Part shown: positions 17,147 to 26,238 of the stretch, piece after piece
How the letters are laid out: each line of letters begins with the position of its first letter
Position numbering within the stretch: the first letter of the stretch is position 1
Assembly: GCF_002102475.1 (NCBI RefSeq)
Contig: NZ_MSQD01000011.1
Span: forward strand, 1 to 64,000
Reading direction: 5' to 3'
Source: Thermoanaerobacterium sp. PSU-2
Lineage (GTDB): Bacteria > Bacillota > Thermoanaerobacteria > Thermoanaerobacterales > Thermoanaerobacteraceae
DNA length: 64,000 bases
The notes under the pieces: model-generated
What the model saw: only the letters and a program-made list of their open reading frames with translations
Database searches by the model: none
Told to the model about the DNA's origin: nothing
Translations under genes and position numbers: made by a program

Positions 17147-18136
17147 TCAACTTTCCCTTAAAGATTTTCTTACCACAAGCTGTGGTTTGAGAATTATTTT
17201 CTTCGAAATTGTCGCGCCGCCTGTTAATAGATTCAACATTGTTTCTGCAACTACTTTCCCCATTCGACTTCCATTTTGATCCACCGTAGTCAATGGAACA
17301 GGTAACATAGACGATTGCTGAATATTGTCATACCCTGCAATACCTATATCATCTGGTATTTTAATATTGTTTAAATAACAATATTTTATGACTCCTAAAG
17401 CAACGGTATCATTTATCGCAAATATACTGTCAACGCCTTTTTCAATTAGAACTTTTGCCAAGTTAAATCCATCATCAAATGTAGCATCACTTTCTAAGAT
17501 AATATCCCTCTGATATTCCATGTTATTTTCCGCCAGCACATCTTTGTATGCTCTCAACCTTTCATTTGAAGCACTGGAGCTTGTTGGTCCAAGTATAACC
17601 CCAATCTTCTTGAATCCTTGTTTTACCATGTGTCGTATTATCTCTGATGCTCCATGATAGTTATCATTGCCGACAAAGTTTGCATTAAGCCCATCCACAT
17701 AATTATCTGCCATAACAAGTGGTACTTCCTTTAAAATTTTTTCATAATCTTCTTTCTTTGGCTTTACAGGGAAAATAATTATACCGTCAACTCTGCCTCC
17801 TGCCAAAAAGTCGAGATACCTTTTTTCCTCTTCTTTTTTTCTGTCGCTATTGCAAAGCAAAAGCCCATAACCATGAAGGCTTAGATATGAGCTGACGCCT
17901 TTGCTTACCTGTGAATAATATTGATTTGTTATATCAGGTATAATGAGCCCTATCATGTTGGTTTTCTTTGTGACGAGGCTTCTGGCAGCAAAATTAGGCC
18001 TGTATCCTAATTCTTCACAAGCTTTCAATATTCTTTCTTTCGTTTCTTTTGATATTTGACCGCTGTTATTCAATGCTCTCGATACAGTCATGGCTGAGAC
18101 TCCACAGTATTTTGCTACATCTCTTATGTTAACCAA
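17147..18136 (-). CDS. LacI-family regulator, probably of the kdu genes
   Basis: This 329-residue protein has an N-terminal LacI helix-turn-helix (VNIRDVAKYCGVSAMTVSRALN), a hinge helix region (RSLVTKKTN) and a sugar-sensing domain. It resembles KdgR-like repressors of uronate genes, and the ligand may be KDG or a related keto acid; this is inferred from the kduI-kduD neighbours downstream. The start is TTG, preceded at six bases by GGGTGG. A palindromic operator lies directly after this gene, in front of kduI. Confidence 0.88.
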   Translation of the reverse strand: MVNIRDVAKYCGVSAMTVSRALNNSGQISKETKERILKACEELGYRPNFAARSLVTKKTNMIGLIIPDITNQYYSQVSKGVSSYLSLHGYGLLLCNSDRKKEEEKRYLDFLAGGRVDGIIIFPVKPKKEDYEKILKEVPLVMADNYVDGLNANFVGNDNYHGASEIIRHMVKQGFKKIGVILGPTSSSASNERLRAYKDVLAENNMEYQRDIILESDATFDDGFNLAKVLIEKGVDSIFAINDTVALGVIKYCYLNNIKIPDDIGIAGYDNIQQSSMLPVPLTTVDQNGSRMGKVVAETMLNLLTGGATISKKIILKPQLVVRKSLRES

Positions 18137-18330
18137 ACCAATCCACCCTTTTTTGATTTTATTTATATCTTTAATATATTTTCAAAAATTTGCATTATAA
18201 TTCGTATAATAATGATAAATAAAACATACATAACTAAATAATTATTACCATAATATTAATTATAATTGTTTTCTTACATATTGTTAATATGCCACAAGTG
18301 ATTATATAGCAGTAAATATTATTATTAACA

Positions 18331-18364
18331 AAAAAGGAAGGTTATTATATATACCTTCCTTTTC
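18331..18364 (-). terminator. Terminator after the dockerin protein gene
   Basis: On the minus strand a stem of about 11 bp (AAAAGGAAGGT with ACCTTCCTTTT) is followed by a T-rich tail. The remaining part of the 18137-18397 gap upstream of the LacI gene is AT-rich; it holds a TATAAT-like box near 18200 but no certain promoter. Confidence 0.75.
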
Positions 18365-18397
18365 CTAAAAAATAAATAGATAATTGATAGCCAAATT

Positions 18398-19357
18398 TCA
18401 AAATATTTGCTGTGCTATTATTTTAAGATCTTTCAAATCAACTATTCCATCATTATTAATATCAGCTAAACTTGCACTTTTCCAATTAGAATCGCTCGAT
18501 TCTATTTGATAGTAATATGTTGCAATAGCTAAATCCCCAATATCAACAATACCATTGCTATTTAAATCCATAGGTTTATAGTTAACCGTAACAATTGCTT
18601 GAGCTTTATATACCGAATCATCGACTGTCCCATAAACGTTAAATGATTGTATATGCTGATAATCTATTGGATCAACCGCATCCCAAGTTACATTCACTTG
18701 CCTAGTAGAACCATCACTGTATACTGCTGTTACAGTAGTAGGAAGTTGAGGTGGATTGTTAATTATTGTACTTACATTTATAGGCTTTATAGATGATATT
18801 GTAAGTGGTGTATTTGATTCACCCGCCACAGTAAATGAAAAATCATCAAACGTACCCCAATAAGACCCATTCGTTTCTACTTGAATTCCTATTGTACATG
18901 TTCCTGTAGTAACATCTATATTATTAATTGAATATTGTACCCATTTCCCCCACCCTGTATTAATTATATTAGTCGTTATTTGTGCTCCACCATAATCGCT
19001 TGCAAATAATTGTATATTTGCATTGCCTTCAGATGGGTCACCTTCTGCATAGACTGTTAAAGAATATATGCCATTCGGTATATTTGAAATAGTTTGTGAG
19101 ATTTTGAATGTATAACTTGAATTATAATAAATTGCAAGGGAATTATTACCCGATTTTATTTCTTCAGGCTTGCCAGAAGAATCAATAGAAGCTATATTAC
19201 TTTGACTTTGAACAATAGTCCAATTGTCTAAACCAGATTCAAAACTAGAATTTTGCACAAAATTAACAGGATCAGCTTTTGCTTCATTTATTGGCATGTT
19301 AACAAAAATCAAAAAAACACCTATAAAAATGGAAAATATTTTTAGAATCTTATTCAT
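18398..19357 (-). CDS. Secreted CBM61 - Ig-like - type I dockerin protein
   Basis: This 319-residue protein has a signal peptide (about 1-28), a CBM61-like galactan-binding module (about 31-176; NFVQNSSFESGLDNWT, LFASDYGG, WGTFDDFSF), a bacterial Ig-like domain (Big_4 type, about 183-260) and a C-terminal dockerin (about 263-319). The dockerin has two calcium loops, DLNSNGIVDIGD (D264-D275) and DINNDGIVDLKD (D299-D310). No catalytic domain is present. It is probably held by the cohesin-like domains of the GH53 protein encoded just upstream and would add a galactan-binding arm. The ATG follows AGGAGG. Domain calls are by eye; the partnership is inferred from gene adjacency. Confidence 0.85.
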   Translation of the reverse strand: MNKILKIFSIFIGVFLIFVNMPINEAKADPVNFVQNSSFESGLDNWTIVQSQSNIASIDSSGKPEEIKSGNNSLAIYYNSSYTFKISQTISNIPNGIYSLTVYAEGDPSEGNANIQLFASDYGGAQITTNIINTGWGKWVQYSINNIDVTTGTCTIGIQVETNGSYWGTFDDFSFTVAGESNTPLTISSIKPINVSTIINNPPQLPTTVTAVYSDGSTRQVNVTWDAVDPIDYQHIQSFNVYGTVDDSVYKAQAIVTVNYKPMDLNSNGIVDIGDLAIATYYYQIESSDSNWKSASLADINNDGIVDLKDLKIIAQQIF

Positions 19358-19430
19358 AAATATTCCTCCTAATCACTTCATTTTATTTAATTAGAATCTA
19401 TTTTATAAATTCTTACAAATATTTTAATCA

Positions 19431-19465
19431 TGTAGTGCATAATAATTAAAATATTATGCACTACA
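19431..19465 (-). promoter_or_regulatory. 14-bp stem-loop between the GH53 and dockerin genes
   Basis: A perfect 14-bp stem (TGTAGTGCATAATA with TATTATGCACTACA, loop of 7) lies 12 bases after the GH53 stop. No T-run follows on the minus strand, so it is either a weak terminator or an RNA-stabilising element that sets the ratio of the two proteins. Confidence 0.6.
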
Positions 19466-19476
19466 AATTATATTAA

Positions 19477-22400
19477 TCACTTTTCTAAGTCTTTTATTAC
19501 ATTATAAATAACTGCTGCAGCTTCTGCTCTAGTCGCATAATTTCTAGGGTCAATCTTATTGTTATCTTTACCATTTACTATACCTGATTTAACAAGTGTG
19601 GCAATACTTTCAACTGCATACTGTGATATATCATTTATATCTGTGAATTTATTTAAATCATAACTTGTTCCCGTTGAGTTTAATATGCCAAGCAACTTAA
19701 GAGCATTAGCAGTCATTACGAACATATCTTCTCTTTTAATAGGATCGTTAGGATCAAATTTGTTATCACCAACTCCTGAAACAATTCCAAGTTTTTTAGC
19801 TATTCCAACAGAATTATAATAGTAATTTAATGCCTGAATGTCACTGAAATTTTGATCGACTTTCGCAGTCAATCCAATGGCTGCCAAAAGCATAGTTATA
19901 TAATCTGCCCTAGTTATCTTAAGATTCGGACTAAACAAGTTTTTTGATGTGCCATTAGTAACACCTTTAGATGCAAGAACCTCTATTGCATTTTGGGCCC
20001 AATTACCACTTATATCACTAAATGTTTTATGAATAAATGCTTCTACATATTTCCCTGAATGTGTTGTTCTAAATATCAATTCCCCTGATTTAGTACCATA
20101 TATAGAGTTTGGTATCGGTGAAACTGAACCATTGTTATCAATATACAATGCAACAATATGATCCAAGTCTTTCAATTCCTCAGAAGTAGGTGTATAAGGA
20201 ATCTCTATTACTACATGTGAATCAGGATTATTCCAAGAAATACTAGTACCATCTATCTTTATACTAAAGTCTATGCCTGCTCCAATCCTATCAAACTGTT
20301 TTAATTCATTTCTTAATTCTAACTTATCAATGTTTTTGAAGCTAAAAGTTATTTCTTTTGATTGTTTTATTTCATCTTCATTAAACATATTAGTCGGAAT
20401 TATAGCTGTAGCACTCCCCATTGTAAGTTGAACTTCCTGCTTTTCATCATTTGATGCTAAAAACGGCGCTGGGAATATAATATCGTACTGTTTCAAGTCA
20501 TCAAATTTAGGTATACTTATTACAACATTTTTTGTCCCATCTTCGCTGGTTTTAGCATTTTTCATAGCTCTGTTTAAATCGTCAACATTTAAAGATACTG
20601 TAGAAATACCGTTAACATAATCAATAGATGGCTTTACTGATATTTCTCCATCATTAACCAAATTATTTGTATTTCCACTATTGGTATTTGTTGTTCCTGT
20701 CCCATTTTCATCATTCCCAACATTTGCACTAATAATTTTTATGTTTGTACTTGTCAATTTAGGAAATATAATGTTGCCTTCTGGTGCTGTCCCTAATTGC
20801 GCACTTCTAATCATAATATAACCACTGGTAGATTGTAAGGTTTTTTTAGCATGTATAGTAAGCTTTATTATGTCATCATTTGTACCACTTAAGCCACCAA
20901 TATCAACTCCTAAAATTTTAGCAATTCCTTGTGAATTATCATAATTACTATCTATAATCATCGAGTTCCCAACGTTATCTAAACTTAAAATTTCAAATAC
21001 CCTAGGATCATAATTTAATATAATATCCTGGCTATATACTGCTTGAGAAACATCAGATATACTTACCTCTGCGGTAAAATCTTCCCCTGCAAACACCGAA
21101 TTTGGTGACGATAATGTCATTGTCGCTGTTCCTTCTACAGCAATTGTATTACTTGACAGTGCGGCATCAATATAATTACTTCTGTCACTATTAGTTTGCA
21201 ATTTAGCTTCTGAAATTGAAATATTACTATACGTTAATTGATCAATTATTTTTGCGTTAAATGTTAGACTAATTAAATTAGTGTCTGTTGTTAACCCTTT
21301 ACTATTTACAGCATCAATTATAATAGTCCCTGGTGTTTCATTATATACCTTTGAAATTATAGTATTATCATCTGTTGCAGTAGCTTTTACAAAATCAAAA
21401 ATTTGCGGATCATAATTTATCATGATTTCCTGTGCGTAAATTGTTTGTGATATATCTTTTAATCCATAACCAATATCAAATACATCACTACTATTTACAT
21501 AAGAAGGTGTTGTCAAAACTGTTGATATCGGTCCACCAATCGGATTGCCAGAATCATCGACTTGAATAAGCTGTATATCATCAAAATTACCCCAATTACC
21601 ACTATTCCCATTGATAGTTAACCCAACTGTAACTTGACCATTAGTCACTTTAATTAATGGAATAGTAGGATGTTGCCATACAAGCCATCCTGAATTATGC
21701 ACATCTTCAGTTAATTTGGAACCACCATAATCACTTGCAAATAACTGTAAACTATTTTCACCTCCACCACCATCTACGTACGCACTTAATTGATAATATC
21801 CATTTTTTAGCCCAGTTATTGTTTGTGATATTGTAACTGTAAATGCATTATCACTCCAATAATTCAACGAATATTTACCTGAATGCGCATTAGCAGCATT
21901 TTTATCAATTTTTACTGCCGATGTATCTCCTGATACATTCCAATTTGTTAATGATCCATCTTCAAATCCTGGATTTTGCACATAATTTATTAAACTTGTT
22001 ACCGCAACAGTAGCTATCGCTTTATATCTTATGCCAGAAACCGTACCTATTATAGTGAAGCTTCCCGGCTGAGCATATTTACTTGGATCAATATTTTCCC
22101 AAATAACTGATGCCGGTTTAACAGATCCATCATCATAGACTATATTTACAGTTGTTGGTAATACAGGTGCCTGGTTAACTGTTGTTGATACGTTTACGGG
22201 TTCTATAGACAATACTTGTGGAATTATAGTTCCTTGGTTACCTGATACAAGGTTAAAAACATCAATCGATGGCAATGCATTGCCATTAAAATCAAACAAC
22301 GCTTGATTTTCCCACCCATCACCTTCACCTGTTTTCCATCCTGCTCCAACAACTGGAATCCAATCTGGTTCCCAATAAAAAACACCTAACCCTTTATTAT

Positions 22401-23472
22401 TTGGAACCTGTGACACAGCCGCCATCACATCTCTAATTGCAGTAGCTTGTCCTTCAACTGATGCTTTGTATCCTCCAATTGCTTCTTCCTTGCTTCCAAA
22501 GTTATTTTCAGTATTATCAGCATTATTCAATGTATAAGCATATGCAGTTTCAGCAATAACAATATCTTTATTATATCTTTGACTTATATCATTGATATTA
22601 TTTTTCAATTCATCAAGTGTTCCACTCCAATATGGATAATACGAAAGCCCTATAACATCAAAATCTGTAACTCCCTGATTGTAAATTAAATTATCAAAAA
22701 ACGAGCGATAAAGCGCATTATTCCCTCCATTTGACAAATGTATCATGATTTTTATTTTTTTTTCTGGATCATTATTGTTTGGATCGTTATCTCTTACAGC
22801 TTTAATACCTTGCTGTAATAAAGCAGCAAGTCCGGAATATCCACCTGCTCCCTCTCCCGAAATCTCACCATCAGGCCATAAAATACCATTATCTATTTCA
22901 TTTCCTATCTGAACCATATCTGGTAACACATTATTAGCTTTCATATCATTTATAACTTTAGCTGTAAAATCATATACATCTTCCTGAAGTTTCGTACCAT
23001 GATCATTAGCCCAAGCTGCTGGCTTATTTTGCTTTCCAGGATCGGCCCAAAAATCACTATAATGAAAATCTAGCAAAAGCTTTAGTCCAAGTGCCTTAGC
23101 TCTTTTTGCCATTTCTATTGTTCTTTTTTCATCATTGTTACCTCCTCCCAATGGATTTCCACTAGAATCTACCGGATTATTCCAAATTCTAAGGCGAATC
23201 CAGTTAACACCATGATCTTTAAGAATTTGCAAAAGATCTTTTTCTACACCATTATCATAAAATTTGCCTCCACATTGCTCTATTTGAGATAGCATAGAAA
23301 CATCGGCACCTTTTATAAAATCAGATCTAAGTCCTGGTATTGGGTTTACATAAAAGCTTGTATTAGTTTGTGATAAACTTATTTGTGATGAGCTTGCGTC
23401 TGCAAATGTTATGTTTGAAAAAATCATAGCTAGAATAATAATAAATACGATAATACCTTTTTTGTTATTCAT
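19477..23472 (-). CDS. Surface GH53 endo-beta-1,4-galactanase with CBM61, two cohesin-like domains and SLH anchor
   Basis: This 1331-residue protein has, in order: a signal peptide (1-26); a GH53 barrel (about 50-405) with acid/base E192 in QIGNEIDNG and nucleophile E308 in VIAETAYAY; a Big_4 Ig-like domain (about 418-492); a CBM61 (about 494-637); two tandem cohesin-like domains (about 650-780 and 781-917; AQEIMINYDPQIFDF and SQDIILNYDPRVFEI); a Gly/Asn/Thr linker (about 918-942); an unassigned beta-rich region (about 945-1145); and three SLH repeats (about 1150-1331). It cleaves beta-1,4-galactan side chains of pectin at the cell surface. The ABC transporter and GH2 enzyme upstream would take up and split the products. 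The cohesins could dock the dockerin protein encoded next. Confidence 0.92.
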   Translation of the reverse strand: MNNKKGIIVFIIILAMIFSNITFADASSSQISLSQTNTSFYVNPIPGLRSDFIKGADVSMLSQIEQCGGKFYDNGVEKDLLQILKDHGVNWIRLRIWNNPVDSSGNPLGGGNNDEKRTIEMAKRAKALGLKLLLDFHYSDFWADPGKQNKPAAWANDHGTKLQEDVYDFTAKVINDMKANNVLPDMVQIGNEIDNGILWPDGEISGEGAGGYSGLAALLQQGIKAVRDNDPNNNDPEKKIKIMIHLSNGGNNALYRSFFDNLIYNQGVTDFDVIGLSYYPYWSGTLDELKNNINDISQRYNKDIVIAETAYAYTLNNADNTENNFGSKEEAIGGYKASVEGQATAIRDVMAAVSQVPNNKGLGVFYWEPDWIPVVGAGWKTGEGDGWENQALFDFNGNALPSIDVFNLVSGNQGTIIPQVLSIEPVNVSTTVNQAPVLPTTVNIVYDDGSVKPASVIWENIDPSKYAQPGSFTIIGTVSGIRYKAIATVAVTSLINYVQNPGFEDGSLTNWNVSGDTSAVKIDKNAANAHSGKYSLNYWSDNAFTVTISQTITGLKNGYYQLSAYVDGGGGENSLQLFASDYGGSKLTEDVHNSGWLVWQHPTIPLIKVTNGQVTVGLTINGNSGNWGNFDDIQLIQVDDSGNPIGGPISTVLTTPSYVNSSDVFDIGYGLKDISQTIYAQEIMINYDPQIFDFVKATATDDNTIISKVYNETPGTIIIDAVNSKGLTTDTNLISLTFNAKIIDQLTYSNISISEAKLQTNSDRSNYIDAALSSNTIAVEGTATMTLSSPNSVFAGEDFTAEVSISDVSQAVYSQDIILNYDPRVFEILSLDNVGNSMIIDSNYDNSQGIAKILGVDIGGLSGTNDDIIKLTIHAKKTLQSTSGYIMIRSAQLGTAPEGNIIFPKLTSTNIKIISANVGNDENGTGTTNTNSGNTNNLVNDGEISVKPSIDYVNGISTVSLNVDDLNRAMKNAKTSEDGTKNVVISIPKFDDLKQYDIIFPAPFLASNDEKQEVQLTMGSATAIIPTNMFNEDEIKQSKEITFSFKNIDKLELRNELKQFDRIGAGIDFSIKIDGTSISWNNPDSHVVIEIPYTPTSEELKDLDHIVALYIDNNGSVSPIPNSIYGTKSGELIFRTTHSGKYVEAFIHKTFSDISGNWAQNAIEVLASKGVTNGTSKNLFSPNLKITRADYITMLLAAIGLTAKVDQNFSDIQALNYYYNSVGIAKKLGIVSGVGDNKFDPNDPIKREDMFVMTANALKLLGILNSTGTSYDLNKFTDINDISQYAVESIATLVKSGIVNGKDNNKIDPRNYATRAEAAAVIYNVIKDLEK

Positions 23473-23925
23473 TATTCTTCCTCCTCACGTTTTAAAATAA
23501 ATTTAAATTATCAGCTATAAATAAGAAAATTATTTAAATACAATAAAAACAATCATTGTTTTTGTCAACCTAGTTATTTATAACAGAATATTAATGATTA
23601 TTTTTTAATTCTAAATTAACTTAGAAGGATTTTATATGATTGTTAGCAAAATAAATTATTGAATTTATAGTATAGATATTATTTACATCAAAAAATTTTT
23701 ACGATTTTGCTGAATATACTATGATTTGAAATAAATTGTAATATAATGTAAATCTAATAAAATTGTTATAATAAAAAACAAAGTTATGTTATGAATACTG
23801 CCAAATTATAACAATATTCATAACACTAATTTTTATTTATCTTCACAATAAACTTTCTCATTTATAGCATTATCAAAACTTTATTCCATGAGAATTTTTG
23901 AATACTTCTTTGCCTTTAAATCTAC
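23473..23925. other. Intergenic region between the GH2 and GH53 genes
   Basis: These 453 bases are very AT-rich and hold no supported gene. The GH53 promoter with its internal palindrome lies at 23540-23568. A 13-bp inverted repeat with one mismatch (23788-23800 with 23812-23824) lies about 100 bases after the GH2 stop and may be a weak terminator. The rest shows nothing I can name. Confidence 0.5.
23540..23568 (-). promoter_or_regulatory. GH53 promoter with a palindrome filling its spacer
   Basis: On the minus strand TTGACA (23563-23568) and TATTGT (23540-23545) are 17 bases apart. A perfect 19-base inverted repeat (AAAAACAAT, one base, ATTGTTTTT; 23545-23563) occupies the spacer exactly. 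It is well placed to be an operator for a dimeric repressor. Confidence 0.7.
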
Positions 23926-26166
23926 CTATATATACATATAATCTATATCTTTTGTATTCACTTCAATTTCTGCCTCATCTGAAATATATTGTGATTTTAC
24001 TTTTAAAACAATTTTACCAGATTTTTCGCCTGATTTAACATATACAGCTCCTCTACCAGCTTCAAGCACTAAAGGATTTTCACCAATTAACATTCCATTT
24101 TCATTTATTTCAAATTCTACAGGTATATTGGCATACGGTAGAACAGAACCATTTTGGTCAACAATAGATACAACTACACGCGTACAATCACTACCATCGG
24201 CATAAATCTCACTATCATCAACTTTTAACAATAATTTATATGGCTTACCATAAGGCTTCAGTGTATGCTTTGAAACTTCAACTCCATCTATAATTCCAAC
24301 TGCGGTAATTTCAGCATCATTGACTCTTATATCCATATAATTTATACCAACCTCTTTTAAAGAAACTTCGAATGGAGGATGTGGCAAGCTTGGAAAATCT
24401 ATTCTATTTGGTTGTACTAATTTTAAAAACTTATCATTAATGTACAATTTTATAAAGTCACAATTACTAAAAATCAGTAATTTATCTCCATTTTCCTCTT
24501 CAAAAGATGGTATTAAATACGAAGCTATAAAAACAAACGCTCCATATAACTTAGGGTCAGCCTGACTCCTATAAAAATGTGCTGCAAACTTTGGAAGCCT
24601 AAAAATATCACATACACCATGATAGCAAATATTATCGCCAGAACCAAAAGGTTTTGTTGTGTTATAATCAAAGGCACACCATCCGGATGCTCCTGCTATA
24701 TTTGGTACTCCATATTGTTTATCCTGTATAGTTGCGTGTAACCTGGCATGCGTAATAAGTCTTTGCAAATTGTCATATGATTTCGTCGGATACATATGGC
24801 CCATATATTCAGAGATCAAATATTTTTCATGATTTGGTAACTGTACCCTGCCTTCTAAATTATATATAAAATCATTATAAGTAAAAACATCTTCTAACTT
24901 TTCACTATTTCGTAAATATCTAACGCCTCCTGTTGGCCTGCTTCTATCCAAATCATGCGCTATTTTGTTTGTTTCTTCATAAAACTCATGATCATCTTGA
25001 GACTCATTTATTCTTACCCCCCACATGAATATACATGGATGGTTTCTATCTCTTAATATCATTTCTCTAATGTTTTCTTTTGTTATTTGTTTCCAATTTT
25101 CATCACCAATGTGCTGCCATCCAGGTATTTCCTCAAAGACCAATAATCCTATTTCATCACACCTTTCTAAAAAAGAAACAGCTTGTGGATAGTGTGATGT
25201 TCTAACGTAATTTAGTCCTAGCTCATATTTTAATATATCTGCATCTTTTCTTTGTAGCCTATCTGGCATTGCACCTCCAACATATGGAAATGTCTGGTGT
25301 CTATTTAATCCTCTTAATTTTAATGGTTTACCATTAATATAAAACTTACCATCATCTCCAAAATAAACAGTTCTTAATCCAGTCTTAAATGTATAATCAT
25401 CCAATATAGTATTATCAACAATTAGTTTAACTACCACATTATAAAGATATGGATGATCTGGATGCCATGTATGAGGATTATCTATTTTTATTTTTTGAGT
25501 AACTTCTTTACCTATATCACTAACATCATTCATTGAAGACGCGCAAATATTTCCATCTTTATCTATAATTTCTGTTAATACTTTAGAACCACTTATCTTG
25601 GTTCCATCTAATGTAGTTAAAATTGAAACTTCTGCCGAATGTTTATCTAGCTTATCAACTACAAAATATACATCTTCTATATGAAATTCATTGACAATTT
25701 TAATATAAACATTTCTATATATACCTCCAAAAAGCATATAATCGACAATAAATCCTTCTGGTGGTATCTCTGGATGTTCTATTGAATCAACTTGAATTGC
25801 AATCAAATTATCAAAATCACCAAATTTTACATAATCAGTAATATCAAATTCAAAAGGAGTATACCCACCTTTATGCTCACCAACAAAAATATTATTGATA
25901 TAAACTTTTGCAATTGTCATAACTCCTTCAAAATGTATATATATCTTTTTCCCTTTGTACTTTTCATCTATACGAAAATGCTTTCTATACCATGAAACAA
26001 ATCTATAATCATCTTCACTAAAATAATGATGTGGCAAAATTTTATTGGCATGTGGCAAACTAACCTTAGTAAAGTTGCTCTCATCACATGAAATTTTATC
26101 ACCATTTGTTATATCTTCCGAAACATACAACCAACCAATATTGAAATTTCTTATTTCTCTTTCCAT
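23926..26166 (-). CDS. GH2 beta-galactosidase, cytoplasmic
   Basis: This protein of about 746 residues is a full GH2 enzyme: N-terminal sugar-binding jelly roll, Ig-like domain, TIM barrel with acid/base Glu in WGVRINESQDD (388 from the chosen start) and nucleophile Glu in LISEYMGHM (453), then two Ig-like C-terminal domains. With no signal peptide, it would split galacto-oligosaccharides imported by the ABC system encoded just upstream into galactose. A longer in-frame start exists at 26235. The ATG at 26166 is preferred because it follows AAAGGAGG, though the 13-base spacing is long. It is the last gene of the transporter operon. Confidence 0.93.
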   Translation of the reverse strand: MEREIRNFNIGWLYVSEDITNGDKISCDESNFTKVSLPHANKILPHHYFSEDDYRFVSWYRKHFRIDEKYKGKKIYIHFEGVMTIAKVYINNIFVGEHKGGYTPFEFDITDYVKFGDFDNLIAIQVDSIEHPEIPPEGFIVDYMLFGGIYRNVYIKIVNEFHIEDVYFVVDKLDKHSAEVSILTTLDGTKISGSKVLTEIIDKDGNICASSMNDVSDIGKEVTQKIKIDNPHTWHPDHPYLYNVVVKLIVDNTILDDYTFKTGLRTVYFGDDGKFYINGKPLKLRGLNRHQTFPYVGGAMPDRLQRKDADILKYELGLNYVRTSHYPQAVSFLERCDEIGLLVFEEIPGWQHIGDENWKQITKENIREMILRDRNHPCIFMWGVRINESQDDHEFYEETNKIAHDLDRSRPTGGVRYLRNSEKLEDVFTYNDFIYNLEGRVQLPNHEKYLISEYMGHMYPTKSYDNLQRLITHARLHATIQDKQYGVPNIAGASGWCAFDYNTTKPFGSGDNICYHGVCDIFRLPKFAAHFYRSQADPKLYGAFVFIASYLIPSFEEENGDKLLIFSNCDFIKLYINDKFLKLVQPNRIDFPSLPHPPFEVSLKEVGINYMDIRVNDAEITAVGIIDGVEVSKHTLKPYGKPYKLLLKVDDSEIYADGSDCTRVVVSIVDQNGSVLPYANIPVEFEINENGMLIGENPLVLEAGRGAVYVKSGEKSGKIVLKVKSQYISDEAEIEVNTKDIDYMYI

Positions 26167-26238
26167 AACTTTTACTTTTCCTCCTTTTTTAACAATCTTA
26201 ATCAATTTAAATAATTGATTTACATAAGCATGCACTGA

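Noticed and set aside
23788-23824. Inverted repeat after the GH2 gene as a firm terminator
   Set aside because: It has one mismatch, lies about 100 bases past the stop and lacks a T-run, so it is mentioned only in the intergenic note.
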